Source: Gemmatimonadales bacterium
Lineage (GTDB): Bacteria > Gemmatimonadota > Gemmatimonadetes > Gemmatimonadales > JACORV01
DNA length: 52,700 nt
Assembly (NCBI GenBank): GCA_035502185.1
Contig: DATJUT010000048.1
Coordinates: 1-52,700 of the forward strand
Direction: 5' to 3'
The notes below the pieces were generated by a model that was not told the origin of the DNA, did not search any database, and saw only the letters and a program-made list of their open reading frames with translations. Positions 23,441-31,551 of this stretch are shown here, piece after piece. Made by a program: the position numbers and the translations under genes. Numbering within the stretch: position 1 is the stretch's first letter; the number at the start of each line of letters is the position of its first letter.

Positions 23441-23852
23441 CCAGGATCTTGATCACGACCCGCTTCTTCCGCTGGCCGTCCCACTCCCCGTAGAAGATCC
23501 GCTGCCACGGGCCGAGGTCCAACTGCCCCCCGGTGACGGGAACGATGACCTCGTGGCCCACCGTGAGGCTCCTGAGGTGGGCGGCGGCGTTGTCCTCTCC
23601 GGTCTCGTTGTGGTGGTAGCGGCCGGGTTCCCAGGGGGCCACCGTGTGCTCGAGCCAATGGAGAATGTCCCGCCACAGCCCGCTCTCGTGGTCGTTGACG
23701 AACACGGAAGCCGTGATGTGCATCGCGGAGACCAGGACGAAGCCCTCCGCGATGCCGCTCTTCTGGACTGCGCGCGCGACGTCGTCGGTGATGTCGATGA
23801 TCTCCTGGCGCTGCTTCGTCTTGAACCACAGGTAGTCGGTGTGTGCGGTCAT
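23430..23852 (-). CDS. yjbQ: YjbQ family protein (UPF0047)
   Basis: This 140-residue protein of the YjbQ/UPF0047 family has the hallmarks [42 protein letters not shown] and the C-terminal [27 protein letters not shown]. The conserved His and Glu residues are thought to bind a metal. Members show weak thiamin-phosphate synthase activity, and the physiological role is uncertain. Length and start (ATG 23852) match the family. The stop codon lies inside the GTGAGA repeat. It is divergent from the enoyl-ACP reductase-like gene. Confidence 0.93.
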   Translation of the reverse strand: [140 protein letters not shown]

Positions 23853-23938
23853 CGGCGGTCCGGCGCCCGGGGCCGGAGGATTGCTCCGGGGCCGCCTCGA
23901 ATGCGAGATTCACGGCACTCCAACCGGGAGTCTCCACG

Positions 23939-24724
23939 GTGTCGAATGCACAGGGCGCCCCGCGCTGGGCGTTGATCCTGGGCGTGTCCAGCGGCTTCGG
24001 GGCCGAGTGCGGGATCGCGCTCGCGGGCGCCGGCTACGAGATCTGCGGCGTCCACCTCGACCGGAAGGCCTCGCTGCCGCAGGTCGAGGCGGTGAAATCG
24101 GCGATCGAGAAGCTCGGTCGCAGGGCGCTGTTCTTCAACGTCAACGCCGCCGACCCGGAAAAGCGCGCCGAGGTGCTGGACTGTCTCCAGGCCGAGCACG
24201 CCGACGTGGGGGTGGTGCTGCACTCGCTCGCGTTCGGCGCGCTGAAGGCGTTCGTCGGCGACGACGCGGTGAACGAGCAGCAGATGGACATGACGCTGAC
24301 CGTGATGGCGCACAGCCTGGTCTACTGGACCCAGGAGACATTCCGGCGCGGGCTCCTCGCGAAGGGCGCCCGCATCTTCTCGATGACGTCGTCGGGCTCC
24401 ACGCGCGCTATCGCCTTCTACGGCGCGGTGTCCGCGGCCAAGGCCGCCCTGGAGTCGCACACCCGCCAGCTGGCCTATGAGCTGGCTCCGCACGGGATCG
24501 CGGTCAACGCCATCCGGGCCGGCGTGACGGACACGCCTGCTGCTCGGAAGATCCCCGGCAGCGACAAACTGTTCGAGGGGGCCGCGCGCAAGAACCCGTC
24601 CAAACGGCTCACCACGCCCCGCGACGTAGCGGGCGCGCTCGTGGCCCTGTGCAGCCCCAACGCCGGCTGGCTGACGGGAAACGTGATCAACGTGGACGGG
24701 GGCGAAGAGGTGTCAGCGGGCTGA
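23939..24724 (+). CDS. SDR-family enoyl-ACP reductase-like protein (FabI/FabL type)
   Basis: This 261-residue Rossmann-fold oxidoreductase has a glycine-rich loop in LGVSSGFGAECGIALA, which lacks the strict TGxxxGxG of classical SDRs. The active site is Tyr-x6-Lys (FYGAVSAAKAALE), the spacing used by FabI/FabL enoyl-ACP reductases, not the Tyr-x3-Lys of classical SDRs. It probably reduces an enoyl thioester in fatty-acid synthesis with NAD(P)H. The start is GTG 23939 with GGGAG 8 nt upstream. Its last 12 nt overlap the convergent 24713 gene. Confidence 0.82.
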   Translation: MSNAQGAPRWALILGVSSGFGAECGIALAGAGYEICGVHLDRKASLPQVEAVKSAIEKLGRRALFFNVNAADPEKRAEVLDCLQAEHADVGVVLHSLAFGALKAFVGDDAVNEQQMDMTLTVMAHSLVYWTQETFRRGLLAKGARIFSMTSSGSTRAIAFYGAVSAAKAALESHTRQLAYELAPHGIAVNAIRAGVTDTPAARKIPGSDKLFEGAARKNPSKRLTTPRDVAGALVALCSPNAGWLTGNVINVDGGEEVSAG

Positions 24725-25288
24725 GCGGTCGCCGAGCATCCTCAGCTCGGCCTCGATGCCGTCCAGCTGCGCGAGCAGCTCCTGGACGTGGTCGGTGGTC
24801 GGCACGGGCACACCCTCTCGGCTGAACATCGTGGCCACCAGCGCGTCGGTGTACCCGACGACGGCGTTGGCCACGCCGCGGTCCAGCACCCGGTTGACGC
24901 GCAGCAGCGTCGGGAGCTGCTGCCGGGCGGGCAGGGCGACGAAGAGGTCCGCCAGGTCGCGGGTCAGGAGCTCCCGGAGGTACTGCAGCTCCTCGACCAC
25001 CTCGCCTGCCGACAGACCCCGCACCGCCGCGAGCCGGCCGTAGAGCTCGGTCGCGGCGAACCAGGTCTCGTCCGCCTCGCGCCGCAGGGGGCCGCTCATG
25101 TGGGCCAGGAGATCCACGATGATCTTGAGGAGACGCTCGGTCGCCGGAAGGCCCAGCAGGACGGTTCCCGTCTGCCGTTCCTCGAGGAACCGGGACCACT
25201 TGGCCACGAGGCCATCCCGCAACGAGCCGATGCGCCGCCCGACGACGACGAGGGAAGGGGCTGACGTCCGCAGGGGATGGGTAGCCAC
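24713..25288 (-). CDS. RsbRD-N-like helical protein
   Basis: This 191-residue, all-alpha protein has no membrane segment. The pattern WSRFLEERQ ... LSAGEVVEELQYLRELLTRDL ... LLRVNRVLDRGVANAVVGYTDALVAT resembles the RsbRD N-terminal domain found in RsbR-type stressosome proteins and in some cytoplasmic kinases. There is no STAS or kinase domain attached, so it would act as a stand-alone sensor or adaptor (inference). The start is GTG 25288, only 20 nt from the divergent GTG start at 25309, and no Shine-Dalgarno is seen. The 3' end overlaps the reductase-like gene by 12 nt in convergent orientation. Confidence 0.6.
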   Translation of the reverse strand: MATHPLRTSAPSLVVVGRRIGSLRDGLVAKWSRFLEERQTGTVLLGLPATERLLKIIVDLLAHMSGPLRREADETWFAATELYGRLAAVRGLSAGEVVEELQYLRELLTRDLADLFVALPARQQLPTLLRVNRVLDRGVANAVVGYTDALVATMFSREGVPVPTTDHVQELLAQLDGIEAELRMLGDRSAR

Positions 25289-25308
25289 CGGGCAGGGAAG
25301 TTAGTCCG

Positions 25309-26148
25309 GTGGGCACCCCCCGGCTAGCGTCCGTGCGCCTCGTCGGCTGCGACGGAGGTCCCCTCCGCCTGGACGTGCGGAGCGGGGCCCGGCCGGGCGA
25401 GGCGAGGCCGGCGATCGTCGTCTGCCACGGCTTCAAGGGCTTCAAGGACTGGGGGTTCTTCCCCCACGTGGCCGGGCGCCTGGCCCTCGCCGGTTTCACG
25501 GCCGTGTCCTTCAATTTCTCGGGTAGCGGCGTCGGAAAGGACGGACAGTCCTTCGACGAGCTGGATCGCTGGGGCCACCAGACCATCAGCGGCGACCTCG
25601 CCGACCTCGCGACGGTCGTCGACTGGGTGACGGACGGAGGGGCGTCGTGGGTGGGCCTGCTGGGCCACAGCCGGGGCGGCGGCACCGCGGTGCTGCAAGC
25701 GGCGCGCGACGGGCGGGTGAAAGCGCTGGTCACCTGGGCCGCCGTGTGTCGCTACCTCCGCTGGCCGGAACAGGAGCTCGAGGCGTGGCGTCGGGAAGGC
25801 AGACTCGAGGTCGTGAATCTCAGAACTGGCCAGGTGCTGCCGGTCTTCCGGGACATGCTGGACGACCTCGAGGCCAACCAGGCCGGGTCACTCGCCATCG
25901 TCGATGCCGCGGCCAGGATCACGGTCCCGTGGCTCATCGTGCACGGCGCCGACGACGAGTCGGTGCCGGTTGAAGACGGCCGGAGGCTGCAAGCGGCGTC
26001 ACGGTCGGGAGCGGGGCGCGGCGAGCTGATGCTGGTGGAGGGGACGGGTCATACCTTCGGCGTGCGGCATCCTTGGGCCGGCGACAGCCCGGAGTTCGAC
26101 CGCGTTCTCTCGCGCACGGTCGAGTTCTTCGCGGCCGCATTGTCCTGA
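25309..26148 (+). CDS. Alpha/beta-hydrolase (dienelactone hydrolase/peptidase-like)
   Basis: This 279-residue alpha/beta-hydrolase has the oxyanion loop CHGFKGFKDWGFFP and the nucleophile elbow GHSRGGG (about 120-126; Ser). The acid Asp is probably in VHGADDESVPVEDG, and the His in VEGTGHTFGVRHP. It is a soluble serine hydrolase of unknown ester or peptide substrate. The GTG start at 25309 has a GGAAG-like site about 9 nt upstream; GTG 25331 is an alternative. A GC-rich hairpin follows the stop. Confidence 0.85.
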   Translation: MGTPRLASVRLVGCDGGPLRLDVRSGARPGEARPAIVVCHGFKGFKDWGFFPHVAGRLALAGFTAVSFNFSGSGVGKDGQSFDELDRWGHQTISGDLADLATVVDWVTDGGASWVGLLGHSRGGGTAVLQAARDGRVKALVTWAAVCRYLRWPEQELEAWRREGRLEVVNLRTGQVLPVFRDMLDDLEANQAGSLAIVDAAARITVPWLIVHGADDESVPVEDGRRLQAASRSGAGRGELMLVEGTGHTFGVRHPWAGDSPEFDRVLSRTVEFFAAALS

Positions 26149-26160
26149 GCTGAAACGCGA

Positions 26161-26188
26161 GGCGGCCCGGGCAGGGACCCGGGCCGCC
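26161..26188. terminator. GC-rich hairpin between convergent genes
   Basis: GGCGGCCCGGG (26161-26171) pairs perfectly with CCCGGGCCGCC (26178-26188) around a 6-nt loop. It lies between the hydrolase stop and the convergent small membrane-protein gene. There is no T-run on either side, so it may be a bidirectional pause or terminator. Confidence 0.55.
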
Positions 26189-26213
26189 GACGTCTGCGTG
26201 GACACGACAGCGC

Positions 26214-26360
26214 CTAGAAGCCCGCTTCCCTCAACTCCTCGAGGTCCCGGTCTTCCGGCAAGGAGACGCGGGCAAGCAGTTCTTCACGACGCCGCTTCCA
26301 CAGCAGGCCGGCCGCAGCCAGAACTGCGACCGCCAACAGGCTGACACCGAAGATGCGGAT
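26214..26360 (-). CDS. Small single-pass membrane protein with probable ATC start
   Basis: On the minus strand an open frame ends at TAG 26214-26216. It encodes about 48 residues: a hydrophobic helix (FGVSLLAVAVLAAAGLLW), a positive cluster (KRRR), and a charged acidic tail ending LEELREAGF. The positive-inside pattern and codon-position GC look genuine. No ATG, GTG or upstream TTG exists in frame. GGGAGGG (26364-26370) lies just upstream of ATC codons at 26358-26360 and 26352-26354, so a rare ATC start is the simplest reading. I recognise no family. It could also be a decayed gene whose ATG mutated. Confidence 0.5.
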   Translation of the reverse strand: MRIFGVSLLAVAVLAAAGLLWKRRREELLARVSLPEDRDLEELREAGF

Positions 26361-26426
26361 ACGCCCTCCCGGACTGGGTTCCTACAAATCTAAACAGTCG
26401 CGCAAGAGGGAACGTTTCGCGGAAAC

Positions 26427-26455
26427 TTGTCCCGCAGCCGGACGACGCCGATACT
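26427..26455 (+). promoter_or_regulatory. Candidate sigma-70 promoter of the Nudix gene
   Basis: TTGTCC (26427-26432), a 17-nt spacer and GATACT (26450-26455) match the -35 and -10 consensus at 4 of 6 positions each. It lies 36 nt upstream of the GTG start. Confidence 0.4.
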
Positions 26456-26491
26456 TGGACTCGAGTGTAAGGTGGATCACACCTCGAGACT

Positions 26492-27121
26492 GTGAGATCC
26501 CATAGTGCCGTCTCTCGAGCGCCCCCTCCGGTGCCTCCGCGGACGCTGAACGACTTCGTTGAACGCCTGGGCGCCGCCCTGGCGTCGCGGGAGCCCGTGC
26601 GCGTCGACCGGCCCGGCGCGCGGCGCGCCGCGGTCGCGGTGCTGATCACGGCGGGCGCCGAGGCCGCCATCCTGTTCATCAAGCGGAAGGAGCGCGTCGG
26701 CGATCCCTGGTCGGGCCAGATGGCCTTGCCGGGCGGCTTCAGCGCGGCAGGAGACGACACGCTCGAAGCCACGGCGCTGCGTGAGACGGAAGAGGAAACG
26801 GGCATCGTGCTGGGCGCGGCGGGTGCCCGGCTGGGCGTCCTGGACGATGTCAGCCCGCGGACGCCCTACCTGCCGCCGTTGGTGGTGACCCCGTACGTCT
26901 TTCGGGTGGAGCGGGAGCTGCCGGCGAAGCCGGGTCCCGAAGCCGAGGAAACGGTCTGGCTCAAGGTGAAGGACCTGTTCGACCCTTCGCTGCGCCGGCC
27001 CTTCCGTCTCGCACTCCCACGCGAGACCCGTGAGTTCGAATCGATCGTGGTGGCAGGCTACACGATCTGGGGCCTGACCGAGCGCGTCCTGCACCAGCTC
27101 CGGATGACGGCCGCGATCTGA
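26492..27121 (+). CDS. Nudix hydrolase, CoA pyrophosphatase type (NudL-like)
   Basis: The 209-residue Nudix protein has the CoA-pyrophosphatase variant of the box: WSGQMALPGGFSAAGD, then LEATALRETEEETGI, with the metal-binding REUxEE core. RKERVGDPWSGQMALPGG is the diagnostic stretch just before it. It would cleave coenzyme A or related nucleotides to phosphopantetheine and 3',5'-ADP in the cytoplasm. GTG 26492 is the likely start. It converges on the 3-hydroxyacyl-CoA dehydrogenase-like gene (18-nt gap). Confidence 0.85.
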   Translation: MRSHSAVSRAPPPVPPRTLNDFVERLGAALASREPVRVDRPGARRAAVAVLITAGAEAAILFIKRKERVGDPWSGQMALPGGFSAAGDDTLEATALRETEEETGIVLGAAGARLGVLDDVSPRTPYLPPLVVTPYVFRVERELPAKPGPEAEETVWLKVKDLFDPSLRRPFRLALPRETREFESIVVAGYTIWGLTERVLHQLRMTAAI

Positions 27122-27139
27122 AGCTGCGCGGAGGTTCGC

Positions 27140-28108
27140 TCAGGAGCCCAGGGACTTCCGGGAGCGCTCCAAACCCGCGAGGAGCGCCGCCAGCCGCCGG
27201 TCACGCGCGTCCCCGATCTCGTCCAGCTTGGCGCCGTAGGCGCGCTCGATCTGGTTGGTCAGGGCCTGGATCTGCTCCGGCTCGAGCCTGGTCCAGTGGG
27301 CGAGACTCCCCCACCAGCCCTCGAACGACACGAGCAGTTGCTCCAGAAACGCCTTGACGCCGCCGTCGCCGGCGCCGAGGTGGTAGGTGAGATGCGGACC
27401 CGCGGCCGCCCAGCCCAGTCCGGGGCCGAGTGAGACCGCGCGGTCGATGTCGTCCACGTCGATCACCCCGGAGAGCACCAGATCGATGCACTCCCGCCAC
27501 ACCGCGGCCGCGATCCGGCCCACGGCGTTGCCGGGAACCTCGCGCTTGAGGACGATCGGGATGCGGTTGAGGGCGCGGAGCCACTCGCGGACGCTCTCGA
27601 CCGCGGGTCCCGCCGTGAACTTCCCCGGTACCACCTCAACCAGCGGTATCAGCTCGGGCGGGTTGAGAGGGTGCGCCACGAGGCAGCATTGCTGGTCGCG
27701 CGCGTGGGCAGCGATCGCCGTGATGGGCAGCCCGCTGGAAGAGGAGGTGATGATCGCCCCGGGCCGGGCCACGTGGCCCAGGTTCTCGAAGACCCGCTGC
27801 TTGGTATGGAGGTCCTCCGGGACCGACTCGATGACCCAGTCCGCGTCGCTGCACGCCTGCAGCAGCGAGCGCCCCACCCGAAAGCGCTTGAGGCCCAGCT
27901 CGACCGTGTCCGGATTCGCGCGTCCCATGCCGGCCAGCGAGCGGGCGCGCCGGTGGATGGCCTCGCTGATCCGATCGATGCTGCGGGTGTCGGTATCGAA
28001 CACGGCGCACGTCCATCCGGACGACGCGCACAGGGCGGCCCAGCCGCGGCCGATGGCACCGGCGCCGATGATGGCGACCCTGGGCGTAGCGGCCTCGGGC
28101 ATGGTCAT
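27140..28108 (-). CDS. 3-hydroxyacyl-CoA dehydrogenase family protein (lambda-crystallin-like)
   Basis: This 322-residue NAD-dependent dehydrogenase has the dinucleotide loop VAIIGAGAIGRGWAALCA near the N-terminus. It also has DWVIESVPEDLHTKQ, SSSSGLPITAIA, the catalytic His in VAHPLNPPELIPLVEVVP, and the C-terminal helical domain PGNAVGRIAAAVWRECIDLVLSGVIDVDDIDRAV. The layout fits the single-domain group that includes L-gulonate 3-dehydrogenase (lambda-crystallin) and carnitine dehydrogenase; the substrate is open. It starts 10 nt after the nucleoside hydrolase gene and is the last gene of that operon. Confidence 0.88.
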   Translation of the reverse strand: MTMPEAATPRVAIIGAGAIGRGWAALCASSGWTCAVFDTDTRSIDRISEAIHRRARSLAGMGRANPDTVELGLKRFRVGRSLLQACSDADWVIESVPEDLHTKQRVFENLGHVARPGAIITSSSSGLPITAIAAHARDQQCCLVAHPLNPPELIPLVEVVPGKFTAGPAVESVREWLRALNRIPIVLKREVPGNAVGRIAAAVWRECIDLVLSGVIDVDDIDRAVSLGPGLGWAAAGPHLTYHLGAGDGGVKAFLEQLLVSFEGWWGSLAHWTRLEPEQIQALTNQIERAYGAKLDEIGDARDRRLAALLAGLERSRKSLGS

Positions 28109-28118
28109 ACCCGAGAAA

Positions 28119-29057
28119 CTAGGGCAGGAAATCGCTCTCCGTAAGCCACGCGCCGAACAGATGCCGCAGGAGAAGGGCGTGGACGGCGGGAAGGGAAACG
28201 TCCCGGTAGACGGCGAGCGACGGGGCCGAAGAAGCCCCGGCGGTAATCTCCCCGCGACCGGCCTCCGCCGCCAAGTTGACGCGGAGGTGCATCCTCTCGG
28301 CGCGTCCCCAGGCCGGCTCCAGCGCCAGGGCCACCGCCAGCGGGTCGTTGATGACCGCGCCCGGCAACCCCTCGAAATGGTGGTGGAACCGGACGTAGAA
28401 GCCCAGGAGGCGGCCGAGCCACTGGGCCTGCGGATCGGTGGCCGCGGCCAGGCGCTCGACGGCCGGCGCCGTGATGACGAGCCGGCGCGTCACGTCCAGG
28501 CCCACGAGCTCGGTTCCGAGACCCGCGGCGAGGACCTCCGCGGCTGCCTCGGGGTCGCACCACACGTTGAATTCGGCCAGTCCGCCGGAGTTCCCCGCGG
28601 CGGCGATGTTCCCGGCCATCGCGACGTGACGGACGACGCGCGAGCGCACGAACGCGGCGTCGTGGCGCAACGCGAGCGCGAGGTTGGTGAGCGGTCCCAG
28701 CGTGACCAGCGTCGCGGGCTCCCCGGCCGCGCGCAGGGCGTCGAGAATGCTCGTCTGCGACGGAGCCACGGGCTCGGGGGCGGGAGCTTCGTTGTCGCCG
28801 AGGCCCTCGCCGCCGTGGGTTTCCTTGGCGGTTACCAGGGCGCGCGCCAGGGGGCGATCGGCACCGGGAAAGACGGGTACGGGGCGGGCGGTGCGCGCCA
28901 GCACGATCCGGGCGTTCCTCGTGGCGCGGTCCAGCGTGGTGTTGCCGTACGTGATCGAGACGGCCAGCAGGCGCGAGCGATCGGCGCGCGCGGCCAGCAT
29001 CAGGGCCAGCGCGTCGTCGATGCCGGGGTCGGTGTCGATGACCAGCGGCAGCTTCAC
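28119..29057 (-). CDS. Inosine/uridine-preferring nucleoside hydrolase
   Basis: The 312-residue hydrolase has the calcium-binding signature VIDTDPGIDDALALMLA at residues 6-22. It also has LTLGPLTNLALAL, MAGNIAAAGNS and EFNVWCDPEAA, as in the IUNH family (PF01156). It splits ribonucleosides into base and ribose. The active-site His of the family is probably in the C-terminal HHHFEGLPGAVINDPLAVA. Its ATG overlaps the stop of the upstream thioredoxin-fold gene by 4 nt. Together with the secreted phospholipase/P1-like gene it may serve nucleic-acid scavenging (inference). Confidence 0.93.
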   Translation of the reverse strand: MKLPLVIDTDPGIDDALALMLAARADRSRLLAVSITYGNTTLDRATRNARIVLARTARPVPVFPGADRPLARALVTAKETHGGEGLGDNEAPAPEPVAPSQTSILDALRAAGEPATLVTLGPLTNLALALRHDAAFVRSRVVRHVAMAGNIAAAGNSGGLAEFNVWCDPEAAAEVLAAGLGTELVGLDVTRRLVITAPAVERLAAATDPQAQWLGRLLGFYVRFHHHFEGLPGAVINDPLAVALALEPAWGRAERMHLRVNLAAEAGRGEITAGASSAPSLAVYRDVSLPAVHALLLRHLFGAWLTESDFLP

Positions 29058-29710
29058 GTGCCCGCGAACAGGACTCTCGCCAGGAGGGCCAGCTCGGGCT
29101 GGGCGCCGGGAACCCAGCAGATGTCGTTGATCAGCGCGGAGGGCAGGCTGGTCCCGCCGATCCGCTTCGCGAGCCGCGGCACCTGCGCGGCGTCGAGCAC
29201 CCAGGCGTCGACGTGGACGCTGGCGATCGCCATCTGGAGCGCCAGCCTGGCGTCGGCGCCGCAGGTGGCGCAGGTGGCGCTGACCAGCATCCGCACCGCC
29301 ACGGGGTTCCGCAGCTCGGAGAGGACCTTCACGGTGGCGGGGGCGAGGCCCGTCTCGCCGCGGGAGACGTCGATGATGGCGGTCACGAGGATGGGGACTT
29401 CGTAGCCTGCCGGCGTGCCGGCGAAGTGGATCCCGCCGAGCGCCGCCCCTTTCAACGTGATGATGGGCGGCATGTCGTCGACCAGGTCGGGCAGGAGGGG
29501 GCCCGGGACCGTGACGACCCGCAGCTTGCGAGACAGGGCCGCCAGCTCGCCCACCAGCGCCGCCGCTCGTCGCGCCGCCCCCATCCCTTCCTCGTCGTGG
29601 GGATGGGGGGGCAGCGACAGCGTGATCTCCACCTCACCGGTGAGCTGCTGCTCGAGCGCGCGCGCCAGGCCGAGGCGGTCGAGCTCCGGAAGGACTGGCG
29701 GGGCGCTCAC
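29054..29710 (-). CDS. Thioredoxin-fold protein disulfide oxidoreductase-like protein
   Basis: The 218-residue protein resembles the tandem thioredoxin-fold proteins related to archaeal protein disulfide oxidoreductase and the N-terminal domain of AhpF. The C-terminal unit holds the single redox motif CATC (VRMLVSATCATCGADAR, about 146-149) followed by the expected helix. The N-terminal unit has no CxxC. No signal peptide is visible, so it is cytoplasmic. The start is GTG 29710, 4 nt after the phospholipase-like gene stop region. It overlaps the nucleoside hydrolase gene by 4 nt (ATGA). The redox partner is unknown. Confidence 0.72.
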   Translation of the reverse strand: MSAPPVLPELDRLGLARALEQQLTGEVEITLSLPPHPHDEEGMGAARRAAALVGELAALSRKLRVVTVPGPLLPDLVDDMPPIITLKGAALGGIHFAGTPAGYEVPILVTAIIDVSRGETGLAPATVKVLSELRNPVAVRMLVSATCATCGADARLALQMAIASVHVDAWVLDAAQVPRLAKRIGGTSLPSALINDICWVPGAQPELALLARVLFAGT

Positions 29711-29714
29711 GTCC

Positions 29715-31334
29715 CTACCGCTTCAGTCCCCCGTGGGTGTTGATGTAGTCCTCGCGCCGCTGGTCCGCGGCGAACAGGTAATTGAGCTGATTGACGACCA
29801 GGCGCTCGACCAGGCCGTCGACCAGGCGACTCTTGTCGCCAGCCGCCGTCCGGCCGTAGAAGAGGTAGCGGTCCCACCACCAGTTCAGCGCGTCGTGCAC
29901 CCGTGCGAGGCCTCGGCCCTCGATGATGTTGAAGGTGTCGACCGCGGCGCGGATTGCCGGGTCGCTCCGATCCTGTACGTAGCTCCACACCCGGCTGTCG
30001 GGGATGGTGTCGAAGTCGATCACCACGCCGAGCTTGTGCAGCTCGGGCACCGCGAACTCGCGGGTCAGGCGGTAGAGCGTCGCGCCTTCCTGGTAGCTCG
30101 AGTCGATGACCGTGTGGGAGATCAGCTCGCCGAACGGCGGATACCAGGTCTTCTTCGCGTTGGAGAGCACCAGCGCGTCGAGCACCCGCTTGAACTGCGG
30201 ATCGCCCGTCCGCAGCTCGTCCAGAGCGCTGCGCATCGAGGCGGGGATGGAGTCCTTCCTGCCGGCCGAGTCGAGGCGCCAGGCCTGCTGCAGCTCCACC
30301 TGGAACAGCTTCTCCGACAGGGTGTGGTGGTTGGTGAGGATGTCGATCCCGATGCTGTTGCGCGACGGCGTGCTCCCGAACAGGCCGAACACGGTCGCCA
30401 GGCGGCTCTTCCAGTAGTCCCAGGTGGCGTCGGAGTAGAACTTCTCGATGCCGGCCTGCAGGGTGTGAATCTGGTTGCCGACGTCGGCGATGTAGTGCAT
30501 CGCGTTGCCGGCGTAGAAGTAGCTCAGCAGCTCGCTGCCGCTGCCGCCCTTCAGCATCGCGAGGTAACTCAGGTCGGTGTAGAGCTGGGCGTTGTTCTCG
30601 GCGTACGATTCCACCGAGTCGGTCGGGTAGCCCAAGGCCACGACGAAGTTCCAGGGCGCTATCGACAGCGTGCCCGGATCGCTCGAGTGGCGTTCGTGGT
30701 TCAGGCCGAGGTGGGCGTGCGCCTGGCTCGACAGGCCCGTCAGGCGCCCCCAGTTCAGGGTCATCGGGTCCATCGGCACGGTGTCGCCCTTCGCCGTCAG
30801 CACCACGTGCCCGTCGGGCGAGCGGAACAGCCGGTCCTGGTTACGCCGGTCGATGTCCGGATACACCGAGCCCATCTCGAGCGCGGCCGCGATGGTCACC
30901 TTCTGGCCGGGTACGTAAGGCGTGGTCGGGTCCAGCGCGACGTCCGCCCGGGCCCGCGCACGGTACACTGCGGCGAACGAGTCGACGCCGAGCACCTGGG
31001 CCTGGGGGTTCATCATGAAGAGCGTCTTGAAGGCCGTGGCGTCGAACGATGCCGGGGTCGGATAGCGCTTGACCCACTCGCGGTGGACCGCGGCGTTCTT
31101 CACCGCGAAGGCGCGGTCGTAAAACCAGCGCCGGAACGCCGCGACGTCCGCGTCGGTCGCCCCCGAGGCCTGCTGGGTGCGAATCGCCGGGGCGACCGGG
31201 GACTTGAAGTCCTTGAGGGCCTCGACCGGGACGATGGAGTGGATCCAGATGCCGTACGCGAACAAGGCGGTCGGGGCGGCCATCAGGGCGGTGAACAGAG
31301 CGGCGCGCGCGAAGCGCGTGGACGGTGCAGACAT
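29715..31334 (-). CDS. Secreted zinc-dependent phospholipase C/P1-nuclease-like protein
   Basis: The 539-residue protein begins with a signal peptide or anchor (ARAALFTALMAAPTALFAYGIW). Metal-ligand-like motifs include a His-rich AHAHLGLNHERH (about 203-214) and HYIADVGNQIHTLQAG (about 277-292). The latter is the H-x3-D-x5-H pattern of the zinc-dependent phospholipase C/P1 nuclease superfamily. It is longer than typical members (250-400 aa), with an extended C-terminal alpha-helical domain. ATG 31334 is preceded by GAGGAGGAGC. The substrate (phospholipid or nucleic acid) is not clear. It is the first gene of a four-gene minus-strand operon. Confidence 0.7.
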   Translation of the reverse strand: MSAPSTRFARAALFTALMAAPTALFAYGIWIHSIVPVEALKDFKSPVAPAIRTQQASGATDADVAAFRRWFYDRAFAVKNAAVHREWVKRYPTPASFDATAFKTLFMMNPQAQVLGVDSFAAVYRARARADVALDPTTPYVPGQKVTIAAALEMGSVYPDIDRRNQDRLFRSPDGHVVLTAKGDTVPMDPMTLNWGRLTGLSSQAHAHLGLNHERHSSDPGTLSIAPWNFVVALGYPTDSVESYAENNAQLYTDLSYLAMLKGGSGSELLSYFYAGNAMHYIADVGNQIHTLQAGIEKFYSDATWDYWKSRLATVFGLFGSTPSRNSIGIDILTNHHTLSEKLFQVELQQAWRLDSAGRKDSIPASMRSALDELRTGDPQFKRVLDALVLSNAKKTWYPPFGELISHTVIDSSYQEGATLYRLTREFAVPELHKLGVVIDFDTIPDSRVWSYVQDRSDPAIRAAVDTFNIIEGRGLARVHDALNWWWDRYLFYGRTAAGDKSRLVDGLVERLVVNQLNYLFAADQRREDYINTHGGLKR

Positions 31335-31551
31335 GTGCTCCTCCTCAAGAACCGAATCCGGCGGTACACCGGGGTTCTCAGCAATCGGCGTACCAGCGAC
31401 AGCAACTCCGTCGGTCCGCGGGGGAGCGCCGCGGTCCGAAGCCTGGGGGAAACTGCAGCATCGCGGCCCGGCGCGCCAATCTGGTGGCGGGAACGGCGCC
31501 GGCGCGGGCGACGGCGCGCAGCGAAACTGGCGGAGTGGACAGGGCCGCCCT

